Shown here: positions 1 through 15,139 of the stretch, piece by piece
Layout: each line of letters starts with the position of its first letter
Position numbering within the stretch: the first letter of the stretch is position 1
NCBI RefSeq assembly: GCF_000002995.4
Contig: NW_025062303.1
Span: forward strand, 1 to 37,813
DNA from: Brugia malayi
Lineage: Eukaryota > Nematoda > Chromadorea > Rhabditida > Onchocercidae
Length of the DNA: 37,813 nt
Reading direction: 5' to 3'
Translations under genes and position numbers: made by a program
Notes under the pieces: generated by a model
Seen by the model: the letters and a program-made list of their open reading frames with translations, nothing else
The model's database searches: none
Told to the model about the DNA's origin: nothing

Positions 1-29
1 AACAAGAGAGAGCTATTTAAACTATAAAA
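1..29 (+). repeat. Truncated, corrupted end of a satellite unit
   Basis: The last 17 bases or so match the end of the satellite unit (TATTTAAACTATAAAA). The first bases read as a GA-rich string where a normal unit has ACAAAAGCGTATTTT. The array therefore continues to the left of the window, and this edge is degraded, either in the genome or by poor consensus at a contig end. Confidence 0.7.
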
Positions 30-985
30 TGACAGCGTAATGTAACGCGACCAGCACTGGTACAATGCACGTAACGTAGTCAATTAGGTTCAAAATAAGT
101 TTTTTTAGCAGTTTTGGCACTTATTAAAATTTAAAATTGATAAATTAGAACAATTTCCTTGTCTAATGTAAGAAAACTATAACAAATTTTTAAAATTTTT
201 AAAAAAATTTAAATTTGAATTTAAATTTAATTTAATTTAAATTCTTAAATTGAATTAAAATCATGATTAAATTGAAGGTTTTATTAATTTTGCTGATGAA
301 TTTATCGCGCAAACTTATACAAAACGCGTATTTTAATATTTAAACTATAAAATGACAGCCGTAATGTACGACCAGACTGGTACAATGCACGTAACATAGT
401 CAATTAGGTTCAAAATAAGCTTTTTTAGCTGTTTTGGCACTTAAATTAAAATTAAAATTGATAAATCAGAACCATTTCCTTGTCTAATGTAAGAAAACTA
501 TAACAAATTTTAAATTTTTAAAAATTCAAAATTTAAATTTGAATTTAAATTAATTTAAATTCTTAAATTGAATTAAAATCATGATTTAATTGAAGTTTTA
601 TTAATTTGTGCTGATGAATTTATGCGCAAAACTTAATTACAAAGCGTATTTTAATATTTAAACTATAAATGACAGCGTAATGTACGACCAGCACTGGTAC
701 AATGCACGTAACTAGTCATTAGGTTCAAAATAAGCTTTTTTAGCTGTTTTGCACTTAATTAAAATTAAAATTGATAAATTAGAACCAATTTCTTGTCTAA
801 TGTAAGAAAACTATAACAAATTTTAAAATTTTTAAAAAATTCAAAATTTAAATTTGAATTTAAATTTAATTTAAATTCTTAAATTGAATTAAAATCATGA
901 TTAATTGAAAGTTTTATTAATTTTGCTGATGAATTTATGCGCAAAACTTAATTACAAAAGCGTATTTTAATATTTAAACTATAAA
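30..985 (+). repeat. Array left edge: copies 1-3, mildly degraded
   Basis: Copies start at 30, 353 and 670. Copy 1 is the most divergent of this end: its dyad is preceded by TGTAACGCGACC instead of TGTACGACC, its HindIII site is lost (AAGTTT), and its AT block is altered (CAAATTTTTAAAATTTTTAAAAAAATTT, split by eye). It ends with TATCGCGCAAACTTATACAAAACGCG-like errors. Copies 2 and 3 have scattered one-base losses (AACTAGTCATT in copy 3). The decay improves towards the right, as expected at a contig edge with few supporting reads, or at a true divergent array flank. Confidence 0.85.
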
Positions 986-3900
986 TGACAGCGTAATGTA
1001 CGACCAGCACTGGTACAATGCACGTAACGTAGTCAATTAGGTTCAAAATAAGCTTTTTTTAGCTGTTTTGGCACTTAATTAAAATTAAAATGATAAATTA
1101 GAACCAATTTCCTTGTCTAATGTAAGAAACTATAACAAATTTAAAATTTTTAAAAAATTCAAAATTTAAATTTGAATTTAAATTTAATTTAAATTCTTAA
1201 ATTGAATTAAAATCATGATTAATTGAAGTTTTATTAATTTTGCTGATGAATTTATGCGCAAAACTTAATTACAAAAGCGTATTTTAATATTTAAACTATA
1301 AAATGACAGCGTAATGTACGACCAGCACTGGTACAATGCACGTAACTTAGTCAATTAGGTTCAAAATAAGCTTTTTTTAGCTGTTTTGGCACTTAATTAA
1401 AATTAAAATGATAAATTAGAACCAATTTCCTTGTCTAATGTAAGAAAACTATAACAAATTTAAAATTTTTAAAAATTCAAATTTAAATTTGAATTTAAAT
1501 TTAATTTAAATTCTTAAATTGAATTAAAATCATGATTAATTGAAGTTTTATTAATTTTGCTGATGAATTTATGCGCAAAACTTAATTACAAAAGCGTATT
1601 TTAATATTTAAACTATAAAATGACAGCGTAATGTACGACCAGCACTGGTACAATGCACGTAACATAGTCAATTAGGTTCAAAATAAGCTTTTTTTAGCTG
1701 TTTTGGCACTTAATTAAAATTAAAATGATAAATTAGAACCAATTTCCTTGTCTAATGTAAGAAAACTATAACAAATTTAAAATTTTTAAAAAATTCAAAA
1801 TTTAAATTTGAATTTAAATTTAATTTAAATTCTTAAATTGAATTAAAATCATGATTAATTGAAAGTTTTATTAATTTTGCTGATGAATTTATGCGCAAAA
1901 CTTAATTACAAAAGCGTATTTTAATATTTAAACTATAAAATGACAGCGTAATGTACGACCAGCACTGGTACAATGCACGTAACATAGTCAATTAGGTTCA
2001 AAATAAGCTTTTTTTAGCTGTTTTGGCACTTAATTAAAATTAAAATGATAAATTAGAACCAATTTCCTTGTCTAATGTAAGAAAACTATAACAAATTTAA
2101 AATTTTTAAAAATTCAAAATTTAAATTTGAATTTAAATTTAATTTAAATTCTTAAATTGAATTAAAATCATGATTAATTGAAAGTTTTATTAATTTTGCT
2201 GATGAATTTATGCGCAAAACTTAATTACAAAAGCGTATTTTAATATTTAAACTATAAAATGACAGCGTAATGTACGACCAGCACTGGTACAATGCACGTA
2301 ACTAGTCAATTAGGTTCAAAATAAGCTTTTTTTAGCAGTTTTGGCACTTAATTAAAATTAAAATGATAAATTAGAACCAATTTCCTTGTCTAATGTAAGA
2401 AAACTATAACAAATTTTAAAATTTTTAAAAAATTCAAAATTTAAATTTGAATTTAAATTTAATTTAAATTCTTAAATTGAATTAAAATCATGATTAATTG
2501 AAGTTTTATTAATTTTGCTGATGAATTTATGCGCAAAACTTAATTACAAAAGCGTATTTTAATATTTAAACTATAAAATGACAGCGTAATGTACGACCAG
2601 CACTGGTACAATGCACGTAACATAGTCAATTAGGTTCAAAATAAGCTTTTTTTAGCTGTTTTGGCACTTAATTAAAATTAAAATGATAAATTAGAACCAA
2701 TTTCCTTGTCTAATGTAAGAAAACTATAACAAATTTAAAATTTTTAAAAATTCAAAATTTAAATTTGAATTTAAATTTAATTTAAATTCTTAAATTGAAT
2801 TAAAATCATGATTAATTGAAGTTTTATTAATTTTGCTGATGAATTTATGCGCAAAACTTAATTACAAAAGCGTATTTTAATATTTAAACTATAAAATGAC
2901 AGCGTAATGTACGACCAGCACTGGTACAATGCACGTAACATAGTCAATTAGGTTCAAAATAAGCTTTTTTTAGCTGTTTTGGCACTTAATTAAAATTAAA
3001 ATGATAAATTAGAACCAATTTCCTTGTCTAATGTAAGAAAACTATAACAAATTTTAAAATTTTTAAAAAATTCAAAATTTAAATTTGAATTTAAATTTAA
3101 TTTAAATTCTTAAATTGAATTAAAATCATGATTAATTGAAGTTTTATTAATTTTGCTGATGAATTTATGCGCAAAACTTAATTACAAAAGCGTATTTTAA
3201 TATTTAAACTATAAAATGACAGCGTAATGTACGACCAGCACTGGTACAATGCACGTAACTAGTCAATTAGGTTCAAAATAAGCTTTTTTTAGCTGTTTTG
3301 GCACTTAATTAAAATTAAAATGATAAATTAGAACCAATTTCCTTGTCTAATGTAAGAAAACTATAACAAATTTTAAAATTTTTAAAAATTCAAAATTTAA
3401 ATTTGAATTTAAATTTAATTTAAATTCTTAAATTGAATTAAAATCATGATTAATTGAAAGTTTTATTAATTTTGCTGATGAATTTATGCGCAAAACTTAA
3501 TTACAAAAGCGTATTTTAATATTTAAACTATAAAATGACAGCGTAATGTACGACCAGCACTGGTACAATGCACGTAACATAGTCAATTAGGTTCAAAATA
3601 AGCTTTTTTTAGCTGTTTTGGCACTTAATTAAAATTAAAATGATAAATTAGAACCAATTTCCTTGTCTAATGTAAGAAAACTATAACAAATTTAAAATTT
3701 TTAAAAAATTCAAAATTTAAATTTGAATTTAAATTTAATTTAAATTCTTAAATTGAATTAAAATCATGATTAATTGAAGTTTTATTAATTTTGCTGATGA
3801 ATTTATGCGCAAAACTTAATTACAAAAGCGTATTTTAATATTTAAACTATAAAATGACAGCGTAATGTACGACCAGCACTGGTACAATGCACGTAACATA

Positions 3901-4492
3901 GTCAATTAGGTTCAAAATAAGCTTTTTTTAGCTGTTTTGGCACTTAATTAAAATTAAAATGATAAATTAGAACCAATTTCCTTGTCTAATGTAAGAAAAC
4001 TATAACAAATTTAAAATTTTTAAAAAATTCAAAATTTAAATTTGAATTTAAATTTAATTTAAATTCTTAAATTGAATTAAAATCATGATTAATTGAAGTT
4101 TTATTAATTTTGCTGATGAATTTATGCGCAAAACTTAATTACAAAAGCGTATTTTAATATTTAAACTATAAAATGACAGCGTAATGTACGACCAGCACTG
4201 GTACAATGCACGTAACATAGTCAATTAGGTTCAAAATAAGCTTTTTTTAGCTGTTTTGGCACTTAATTAAAATTAAAATGATAAATTAGAACCAATTTCC
4301 TTGTCTAATGTAAGAAAACTATAACAAATTTAAAATTTTTAAAAAATTCAAAATTTAAATTTGAATTTAAATTTAATTTAAATTCTTAAATTGAATTAAA
4401 ATCATGATTAATTGAAGTTTTATTAATTTTGCTGATGAATTTATGCGCAAAACTTAATTACAAAAGCGTATTTTAATATTTAAACTATAAAA
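986..4492 (+). repeat. Homogeneous block, copies 4-14 (317-320 bp units)
   Basis: Unit starts: 986, 1304, 1621, 1941, 2260, 2579, 2897, 3217, 3536, 3855, 4174. All share the short form TTAAAATGAT, and most have TTGAAG before the T run, so units here are 1-3 bp shorter than further right. The marker after CACGTAAC is GTAG (copy 4), TTAG (copy 5), TAG (copies 8 and 11) and ATAG in the rest. Copy 8 has CAG where its neighbours have CTG. Otherwise the units look the same on reading. This is the concerted-evolution pattern of a recently homogenised satellite. Confidence 0.93.
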
Positions 4493-7400
4493 TGACAGCG
4501 TAATGTACGACCAGCACTGGTACAATGCACGTAACGTAGTCAATTAGGTTCAAAATAAGCTTTTTTTAGCTGTTTTGGCACTTAATTAAAATTAAAAATG
4601 ATAAATTAGAACCAATTTCCTTGTCTAATGTAAGAAAACTATAACAAATTTAAAATTTTTAAAAAATTCAAAATTTAAATTTGAATTTAAATTTAATTTA
4701 AATTCTTAAATTGAATTAAAATCATGATTAATTGAAGTTTTATTAATTTTGCTGATGAATTTATGCGCAAAACTTAATTACAAAAGCGTATTTTAATATT
4801 TAAACTATAAAATGACAGCGTAATGTACGACCAGCACTGGTACAATGCACGTAACATAGTCAATTAGGTTCAAAATAAGCTTTTTTTAGCTGTTTTGGCA
4901 CTTAATTAAAATTAAAAATGATAAATTAGAACCAATTTCCTTGTCTAATGTAAGAAAACTATAACAAATTTAAAATTTTTAAAAAATTCAAAATTTAAAT
5001 TTGAATTTAAATTTAATTTAAATTCTTAAATTGAATTAAAATCATGATTAATTGAAGTTTTATTAATTTTGCTGATGAATTTATGCGCAAAACTTAATTA
5101 CAAAAGCGTATTTTAATATTTAAACTATAAAATGACAGCGTAATGTACGACCAGCACTGGTACAATGCACGTAACTAGTCAATTAGGTTCAAAATAAGCT
5201 TTTTTTAGCTGTTTTGGCACTTAATTAAAATTAAAAATGATAAATTAGAACCAATTTCCTTGTCTAATGTAAGAAAACTATAACAAATTTAAAATTTTTA
5301 AAAAATTCAAAATTTAAATTTGAATTTAAATTTAATTTAAATTCTTAAATTGAATTAAAATCATGATTAATTGAAGTTTTATTAATTTTGCTGATGAATT
5401 TATGCGCAAAACTTAATTACAAAAGCGTATTTTAATATTTAAACTATAAAATGACAGCGTAATGTACGACCAGCACTGGTACAATGCACGTAACATAGTC
5501 AATTAGGTTCAAAATAAGCTTTTTTTAGCTGTTTTGGCACTTAATTAAAATTAAAATGATAAATTAGAACCAATTTCCTTGTCTAATGTAAGAAAACTAT
5601 AACAAATTTAAAATTTTTAAAAAATTCAAAATTTAAATTTGAATTTAAATTTAATTTAAATTCTTAAATTGAATTAAAATCATGATTAATTGAAGTTTTA
5701 TTAATTTTGCTGATGAATTTATGCGCAAAACTTAATTACAAAAGCGTATTTTAATATTTAAACTATAAAATGACAGCGTAATGTACGACCAGCACTGGTA
5801 CAATGCACGTAACATAGTCAATTAGGTTCAAAATAAGCTTTTTTTAGCTGTTTTGGCACTTAATTAAAATTAAAAATGATAAATTAGAACCAATTTCCTT
5901 GTCTAATGTAAGAAAACTATAACAAATTTAAAATTTTTAAAAAATTCAAAATTTAAATTTGAATTTAAATTTAATTTAAATTCTTAAATTGAATTAAAAT
6001 CATGATTAATTGAAGTTTTATTAATTTTGCTGATGAATTTATGCGCAAAACTTAATTACAAAAGCGTATTTTAATATTTAAACTATAAAATGACAGCGTA
6101 ATGTACGACCAGCACTGGTACAATGCACGTAACATAGTCAATTAGGTTCAAAATAAGCTTTTTTTAGCTGTTTTGGCACTTAATTAAAATTAAAAATGAT
6201 AAATTAGAACCAATTTCCTTGTCTAATGTAAGAAAACTATAACAAATTTAAAATTTTTAAAAAATTCAAAATTTAAATTTGAATTTAAATTTAATTTAAA
6301 TTCTTAAATTGAATTAAAATCATGATTAATTGAAAGTTTTATTAATTTTGCTGATGAATTTATGCGCAAAACTTAATTACAAAAGCGTATTTTAATATTT
6401 AAACTATAAAATGACAGCGTAATGTACGACCAGCACTGGTACAATGCACGTAACTAGTCAATTAGGTTCAAAATAAGCTTTTTTTAGCTGTTTTGGCACT
6501 TAATTAAAATTAAAAATGATAAATTAGAACCAATTTCCTTGTCTAATGTAAGAAAACTATAACAAATTTAAAATTTTTAAAAAATTCAAAATTTAAATTT
6601 GAATTTAAATTTAATTTAAATTCTTAAATTGAATTAAAATCATGATTAATTGAAGTTTTATTAATTTTGCTGATGAATTTATGCGCAAAACTTAATTACA
6701 AAAGCGTATTTTAATATTTAAACTATAAAATGACAGCGTAATGTACGACCAGCACTGGTACAATGCACGTAACATAGTCAATTAGGTTCAAAATAAGCTT
6801 TTTTTAGCTGTTTTGGCACTTAATTAAAATTAAAAATGATAAATTAGAACCAATTTCCTTGTCTAATGTAAGAAAACTATAACAAATTTTAAAATTTTTA
6901 AAAAATTCAAAATTTAAATTTGAATTTAAATTTAATTTAAATTCTTAAATTGAATTAAAATCATGATTAATTGAAAGTTTTATTAATTTTGCTGATGAAT
7001 TTATGCGCAAAACTTAATTACAAAAGCGTATTTTAATATTTAAACTATAAAATGACAGCGTAATGTACGACCAGCACTGGTACAATGCACGTAACATAGT
7101 CAATTAGGTTCAAAATAAGCTTTTTTTAGCTGTTTTGGCACTTAATTAAAATTAAAAATGATAAATTAGAACCAATTTCCTTGTCTAATGTAAGAAAACT
7201 ATAACAAATTTAAAATTTTTAAAAAATTCAAAATTTAAATTTGAATTTAAATTTAATTTAAATTCTTAAATTGAATTAAAATCATGATTAATTGAAAGTT
7301 TTATTAATTTTGCTGATGAATTTATGCGCAAAACTTAATTACAAAAGCGTATTTTAATATTTAAACTATAAAATGACAGCGTAATGTACGACCAGCACTG

Positions 7401-9618
7401 GTACAATGCACGTAACATAGTCAATTAGGTTCAAAATAAGCTTTTTTTAGCTGTTTTGGCACTTAATTAAAATTAAAAATGATAAATTAGAACCAATTTC
7501 CTTGTCTAATGTAAGAAAACTATAACAAATTTAAAATTTTTAAAAAATTCAAAATTTAAATTTGAATTTAAATTTAATTTAAATTCTTAAATTGAATTAA
7601 AATCATGATTAATTGAAGTTTTATTAATTTTGCTGATGAATTTATGCGCAAAACTTAATTACAAAAGCGTATTTTAATATTTAAACTATAAAATGACAGC
7701 GTAATGTACGACCAGCACTGGTACAATGCACGTAACTAGTCAATTAGGTTCAAAATAAGCTTTTTTTAGCTGTTTTGGCACTTAATTAAAATTAAAAATG
7801 ATAAATTAGAACCAATTTCCTTGTCTAATGTAAGAAAACTATAACAAATTTAAAATTTTTAAAAAATTCAAAATTTAAATTTGAATTTAAATTTAATTTA
7901 AATTCTTAAATTGAATTAAAATCATGATTAATTGAAAGTTTTATTAATTTTGCTGATGAATTTATGCGCAAAACTTAATTACAAAAGCGTATTTTAATAT
8001 TTAAACTATAAAATGACAGCGTAATGTACGACCAGCACTGGTACAATGCACGTAACATAGTCAATTAGGTTCAAAATAAGCTTTTTTTAGCTGTTTTGGC
8101 ACTTAATTAAAATTAAAAATGATAAATTAGAACCAATTTCCTTGTCTAATGTAAGAAAACTATAACAAATTTAAAATTTTTAAAAAATTCAAAATTTAAA
8201 TTTGAATTTAAATTTAATTTAAATTCTTAAATTGAATTAAAATCATGATTAATTGAAAGTTTTATTAATTTTGCTGATGAATTTATGCGCAAAACTTAAT
8301 TACAAAAGCGTATTTTAATATTTAAACTATAAAATGACAGCGTAATGTACGACCAGCACTGGTACAATGCACGTAACATAGTCAATTAGGTTCAAAATAA
8401 GCTTTTTTTAGCTGTTTTGGCACTTAATTAAAATTAAAAATGATAAATTAGAACCAATTTCCTTGTCTAATGTAAGAAAACTATAACAAATTTAAAATTT
8501 TTAAAAAATTCAAAATTTAAATTTGAATTTAAATTTAATTTAAATTCTTAAATTGAATTAAAATCATGATTAATTGAAAGTTTTATTAATTTTGCTGATG
8601 AATTTATGCGCAAAACTTAATTACAAAAGCGTATTTTAATATTTAAACTATAAAATGACAGCGTAATGTACGACCAGCACTGGTACAATGCACGTAACAT
8701 AGTCAATTAGGTTCAAAATAAGCTTTTTTTAGCTGTTTTGGCACTTAATTAAAATTAAAAATGATAAATTAGAACCAATTTCCTTGTCTAATGTAAGAAA
8801 ACTATAACAAATTTAAAATTTTTAAAAAATTCAAAATTTAAATTTGAATTTAAATTTAATTTAAATTCTTAAATTGAATTAAAATCATGATTAATTGAAA
8901 GTTTTATTAATTTTGCTGATGAATTTATGCGCAAAACTTAATTACAAAAGCGTATTTTAATATTTAAACTATAAAATGACAGCGTAATGTACGACCAGCA
9001 CTGGTACAATGCACGTAACATAGTCAATTAGGTTCAAAATAAGCTTTTTTTAGCTGTTTTGGCACTTAATTAAAATTAAAAATGATAAATTAGAACCAAT
9101 TTCCTTGTCTAATGTAAGAAAACTATAACAAATTTAAAATTTTTAAAAAATTCAAAATTTAAATTTGAATTTAAATTTAATTTAAATTCTTAAATTGAAT
9201 TAAAATCATGATTAATTGAAGTTTTATTAATTTTGCTGATGAATTTATGCGCAAAACTTAATTACAAAAGCGTATTTTAATATTTAAACTATAAAATGAC
9301 AGCGTAATGTACGACCAGCACTGGTACAATGCACGTAACATAGTCAATTAGGTTCAAAATAAGCTTTTTTTAGCTGTTTTGGCACTTAATTAAAATTAAA
9401 AATGATAAATTAGAACCAATTTCCTTGTCTAATGTAAGAAAACTATAACAAATTTAAAAATTTTTAAAAAATTCAAAATTTAAATTTGAATTTAAATTTA
9501 ATTTAAATTCTTAAATTGAATTAAAATCATGATTAATTGAAGGTTTTATTAATTTTGCTGATGAATTTATGCGCAAAACTTAATTACAAAAGCGTATTTT
9601 AATATTTAAACTATAAAA

Positions 9619-11223
9619 TGACAGCGTAATGTACGACCAGCACTGGTACAATGCACGTAACATAGTCAATTAGGTTCAAAATAAGCTTTTTTTAGCTGTT
9701 TTGGCACTTAATTAAAATTAAAAATGATAAATTAGAACCAATTTCCTTGTCTAATGTAAGAAAACTATAACAAATTTAAAATTTTTAAAAAATTCAAAAT
9801 TTAAATTTGAATTTAAATTTAATTTAAATTCTTAAATTGAATTAAAATCATGATTAATTGAAAGTTTTATTAATTTTGCTGATGAATTTATGCGCAAAAC
9901 TTAATTACAAAAGCGTATTTTAATATTTAAACTATAAAATGACAGCGTAATGTACGACCAGCACTGGTACAATGCACGTAACATAGTCAATTAGGTTCAA
10001 AATAAGCTTTTTTTAGCTGTTTTGGCACTTAATTAAAATTAAAAATGATAAATTAGAACCAATTTCCTTGTCTAATGTAAGAAAACTATAACAAATTTAA
10101 AATTTTTAAAAAATTCAAAATTTAAATTTGAATTTAAATTTAATTTAAATTCTTAAATTGAATTAAAATCATGATTAATTGAAAGTTTTATTAATTTTGC
10201 TGATGAATTTATGCGCAAAACTTAATTACAAAAGCGTATTTTAATATTTAAACTATAAAATGACAGCGTAATGTACGACCAGCACTGGTACAATGCACGT
10301 AACATAGTCAATTAGGTTCAAAATAAGCTTTTTTTAGCTGTTTTGGCACTTAATTAAAATTAAAAATGATAAATTAGAACCAATTTCCTTGTCTAATGTA
10401 AGAAAACTATAACAAATTTAAAATTTTTAAAAAATTCAAAATTTAAATTTGAATTTAAATTTAATTTAAATTCTTAAATTGAATTAAAATCATGATTAAT
10501 TGAAAGTTTTATTAATTTTGCTGATGAATTTATGCGCAAAACTTAATTACAAAAGCGTATTTTAATATTTAAACTATAAAATGACAGCGTAATGTACGAC
10601 CAGCACTGGTACAATGCACGTAACATAGTCAATTAGGTTCAAAATAAGCTTTTTTTAGCTGTTTTGGCACTTAATTAAAATTAAAAATGATAAATTAGAA
10701 CCAATTTCCTTGTCTAATGTAAGAAAACTATAACAAATTTAAAATTTTTAAAAAATTCAAAATTTAAATTTGAATTTAAATTTAATTTAAATTCTTAAAT
10801 TGAATTAAAATCATGATTAATTGAAAGTTTTATTAATTTTGCTGATGAATTTATGCGCAAAACTTAATTACAAAAGCGTATTTTAATATTTAAACTATAA
10901 AATGACAGCGTAATGTACGACCAGCACTGGTACAATGCACGTAACATAGTCAATTAGGTTCAAAATAAGCTTTTTTTAGCTGTTTTGGCACTTAATTAAA
11001 ATTAAAAATGATAAATTAGAACCAATTTCCTTGTCTAATGTAAGAAAACTATAACAAATTTAAAATTTTTAAAAAATTCAAAATTTAAATTTGAATTTAA
11101 ATTTAATTTAAATTCTTAAATTGAATTAAAATCATGATTAATTGAAAGTTTTATTAATTTTGCTGATGAATTTATGCGCAAAACTTAATTACAAAAGCGT
11201 ATTTTAATATTTAAACTATAAAA
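9619..11223 (+). repeat. Run of five apparently identical 321-bp units
   Basis: Copies 31-35 (starts 9619, 9940, 10261, 10582, 10903) are each exactly 321 bp and share the same state at all five variable spots (ATAG, CTG, extra A, CAAATTTAAAATTTTT, TTGAAAG). The same form recurs in copies 26-28 and 38-42 (for example 12184-13467). Identity was judged by reading, not by alignment. It fits local amplification or conversion, or consensus polishing that has erased rare differences. Confidence 0.8.
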
Positions 11224-14200
11224 TGACAGCGTAATGTACGACCAGCACTGGTACAATGCACGTAACGTAGTCAATTAGGTTCAAAATAAGCTTTTTTTAG
11301 CTGTTTTGGCACTTAATTAAAATTAAAAATGATAAATTAGAACCAATTTCCTTGTCTAATGTAAGAAAACTATAACAAATTTAAAATTTTTAAAAAATTC
11401 AAAATTTAAATTTGAATTTAAATTTAATTTAAATTCTTAAATTGAATTAAAATCATGATTAATTGAAGTTTTATTAATTTTGCTGATGAATTTATGCGCA
11501 AAACTTAATTACAAAAGCGTATTTTAATATTTAAACTATAAAATGACAGCGTAATGTACGACCAGCACTGGTACAATGCACGTAACTAGTCAATTAGGTT
11601 CAAAATAAGCTTTTTTTAGCTGTTTTGGCACTTAATTAAAATTAAAAATGATAAATTAGAACCAATTTCCTTGTCTAATGTAAGAAAACTATAACAAATT
11701 TAAAATTTTTAAAAAATTCAAAATTTAAATTTGAATTTAAATTTAATTTAAATTCTTAAATTGAATTAAAATCATGATTAATTGAAGTTTTATTAATTTT
11801 GCTGATGAATTTATGCGCAAAACTTAATTACAAAAGCGTATTTTAATATTTAAACTATAAAATGACAGCGTAATGTACGACCAGCACTGGTACAATGCAC
11901 GTAACATAGTCAATTAGGTTCAAAATAAGCTTTTTTTAGCTGTTTTGGCACTTAATTAAAATTAAAAATGATAAATTAGAACCAATTTCCTTGTCTAATG
12001 TAAGAAAACTATAACAAATTTAAAATTTTTAAAAAATTCAAAATTTAAATTTGAATTTAAATTTAATTTAAATTCTTAAATTGAATTAAAATCATGATTA
12101 ATTGAAAGTTTTATTAATTTTGCTGATGAATTTATGCGCAAAACTTAATTACAAAAGCGTATTTTAATATTTAAACTATAAAATGACAGCGTAATGTACG
12201 ACCAGCACTGGTACAATGCACGTAACATAGTCAATTAGGTTCAAAATAAGCTTTTTTTAGCTGTTTTGGCACTTAATTAAAATTAAAAATGATAAATTAG
12301 AACCAATTTCCTTGTCTAATGTAAGAAAACTATAACAAATTTAAAATTTTTAAAAAATTCAAAATTTAAATTTGAATTTAAATTTAATTTAAATTCTTAA
12401 ATTGAATTAAAATCATGATTAATTGAAAGTTTTATTAATTTTGCTGATGAATTTATGCGCAAAACTTAATTACAAAAGCGTATTTTAATATTTAAACTAT
12501 AAAATGACAGCGTAATGTACGACCAGCACTGGTACAATGCACGTAACATAGTCAATTAGGTTCAAAATAAGCTTTTTTTAGCTGTTTTGGCACTTAATTA
12601 AAATTAAAAATGATAAATTAGAACCAATTTCCTTGTCTAATGTAAGAAAACTATAACAAATTTAAAATTTTTAAAAAATTCAAAATTTAAATTTGAATTT
12701 AAATTTAATTTAAATTCTTAAATTGAATTAAAATCATGATTAATTGAAAGTTTTATTAATTTTGCTGATGAATTTATGCGCAAAACTTAATTACAAAAGC
12801 GTATTTTAATATTTAAACTATAAAATGACAGCGTAATGTACGACCAGCACTGGTACAATGCACGTAACATAGTCAATTAGGTTCAAAATAAGCTTTTTTT
12901 AGCTGTTTTGGCACTTAATTAAAATTAAAAATGATAAATTAGAACCAATTTCCTTGTCTAATGTAAGAAAACTATAACAAATTTAAAATTTTTAAAAAAT
13001 TCAAAATTTAAATTTGAATTTAAATTTAATTTAAATTCTTAAATTGAATTAAAATCATGATTAATTGAAAGTTTTATTAATTTTGCTGATGAATTTATGC
13101 GCAAAACTTAATTACAAAAGCGTATTTTAATATTTAAACTATAAAATGACAGCGTAATGTACGACCAGCACTGGTACAATGCACGTAACATAGTCAATTA
13201 GGTTCAAAATAAGCTTTTTTTAGCTGTTTTGGCACTTAATTAAAATTAAAAATGATAAATTAGAACCAATTTCCTTGTCTAATGTAAGAAAACTATAACA
13301 AATTTAAAATTTTTAAAAAATTCAAAATTTAAATTTGAATTTAAATTTAATTTAAATTCTTAAATTGAATTAAAATCATGATTAATTGAAAGTTTTATTA
13401 ATTTTGCTGATGAATTTATGCGCAAAACTTAATTACAAAAGCGTATTTTAATATTTAAACTATAAAATGACAGCGTAATGTACGACCAGCACTGGTACAA
13501 TGCACGTAACATAGTCAATTAGGTTCAAAATAAGCTTTTTTTAGCTGTTTTGGCACTTAATTAAAATTAAAAATGATAAATTAGAACCAATTTCCTTGTC
13601 TAATGTAAGAAAACTATAACAAATTTTAAAATTTTTAAAAAATTCAAAATTTAAATTTGAATTTAAATTTAATTTAAATTCTTAAATTGAATTAAAATCA
13701 TGATTAATTGAAAGTTTTATTAATTTTGCTGATGAATTTATGCGCAAAACTTAATTACAAAAGCGTATTTTAATATTTAAACTATAAAATGACAGCGTAA
13801 TGTACGACCAGCACTGGTACAATGCACGTAACTAGTCAATTAGGTTCAAAATAAGCTTTTTTTAGCTGTTTTGGCACTTAATTAAAATTAAAAATGATAA
13901 ATTAGAACCAATTTCCTTGTCTAATGTAAGAAAACTATAACAAATTTAAAATTTTTAAAAAATTCAAAATTTAAATTTGAATTTAAATTTAATTTAAATT
14001 CTTAAATTGAATTAAAATCATGATTAATTGAAAGTTTTATTAATTTTGCTGATGAATTTATGCGCAAAACTTAATTACAAAAGCGTATTTTAATATTTAA
14101 ACTATAAAATGACAGCGTAATGTACGACCAGCACTGGTACAATGCACGTAACATAGTCAATTAGGTTCAAAATAAGCTTTTTTTAGCTGTTTTGGCACTT

Positions 14201-15092
14201 AATTAAAATTAAAAATGATAAATTAGAACCAATTTCCTTGTCTAATGTAAGAAAACTATAACAAATTTAAAAATTTTTAAAAAATTCAAAATTTAAATTT
14301 GAATTTAAATTTAATTTAAATTCTTAAATTGAATTAAAATCATGATTAATTGAAAGTTTTATTAATTTTGCTGATGAATTTATGCGCAAAACTTAATTAC
14401 AAAAGCGTATTTTAATATTTAAACTATAAAATGACAGCGTAATGTACGACCAGCACTGGTACAATGCACGTAACTTAGTCAATTAGGTTCAAAATAAGCT
14501 TTTTTTAGCTGTTTTGGCACTTAATTAAAATTAAAAATGATAAATTAGAACCAATTTCCTTGTCTAATGTAAGAAAACTATAACAAATTTTAAAATTTTT
14601 AAAAAATTCAAAATTTAAATTTGAATTTAAATTTAATTTAAATTCTTAAATTGAATTAAAATCATGATTAATTGAAAGTTTTATTAATTTTGCTGATGAA
14701 TTTATGCGCAAAACTTAATTACAAAAGCGTATTTTAATATTTAAACTATAAAATGACAGCGTAATGTACGACCAGCACTGGTACAATGCACGTAACGTAG
14801 TCAATTAGGTTCAAAATAAGCTTTTTTTAGCTGTTTTGGCACTTAATTAAAATTAAAAATGATAAATTAGAACCAATTTCCTTGTCTAATGTAAGAAAAC
14901 TATAACAAATTTAAAAATTTTTAAAAAATTCAAAATTTAAATTTGAATTTAAATTTAATTTAAATTCTTAAATTGAATTAAAATCATGATTAATTGAAAG
15001 TTTTATTAATTTTGCTGATGAATTTATGCGCAAAACTTAATTACAAAAGCGTATTTTAATATTTAAACTATAAAATGACAGCGTAATGTACG

Positions 15093-15104
15093 ACCAGCAC
15101 TGGT
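15093..15104. other. Conserved dyad ACCAG-CA-CTGGT in each unit
   Basis: Five-base arms around a CA centre, flanked by TGTACG on the left and ACAATG on the right. A second stem (TGTA/TACA) can form beyond a 3-base bulge. The motif sits in the G+C-richest part of the unit and stays readable in nearly every noisy copy at 24-36 kb, where AT runs vary freely. Exceptions include copies 89, 90, 96 and 109 (one G lost), copies 91, 102 and 111 (one C lost), copy 103 (right flank shortened) and copy 113 (broken). Dyads of this size suit a dimeric DNA-binding protein; no binding protein can be named from sequence. Confidence 0.6.
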
Positions 15105-15139
15105 ACAATGCACGTAACATAGTCAATTAGGTTCAAAAT

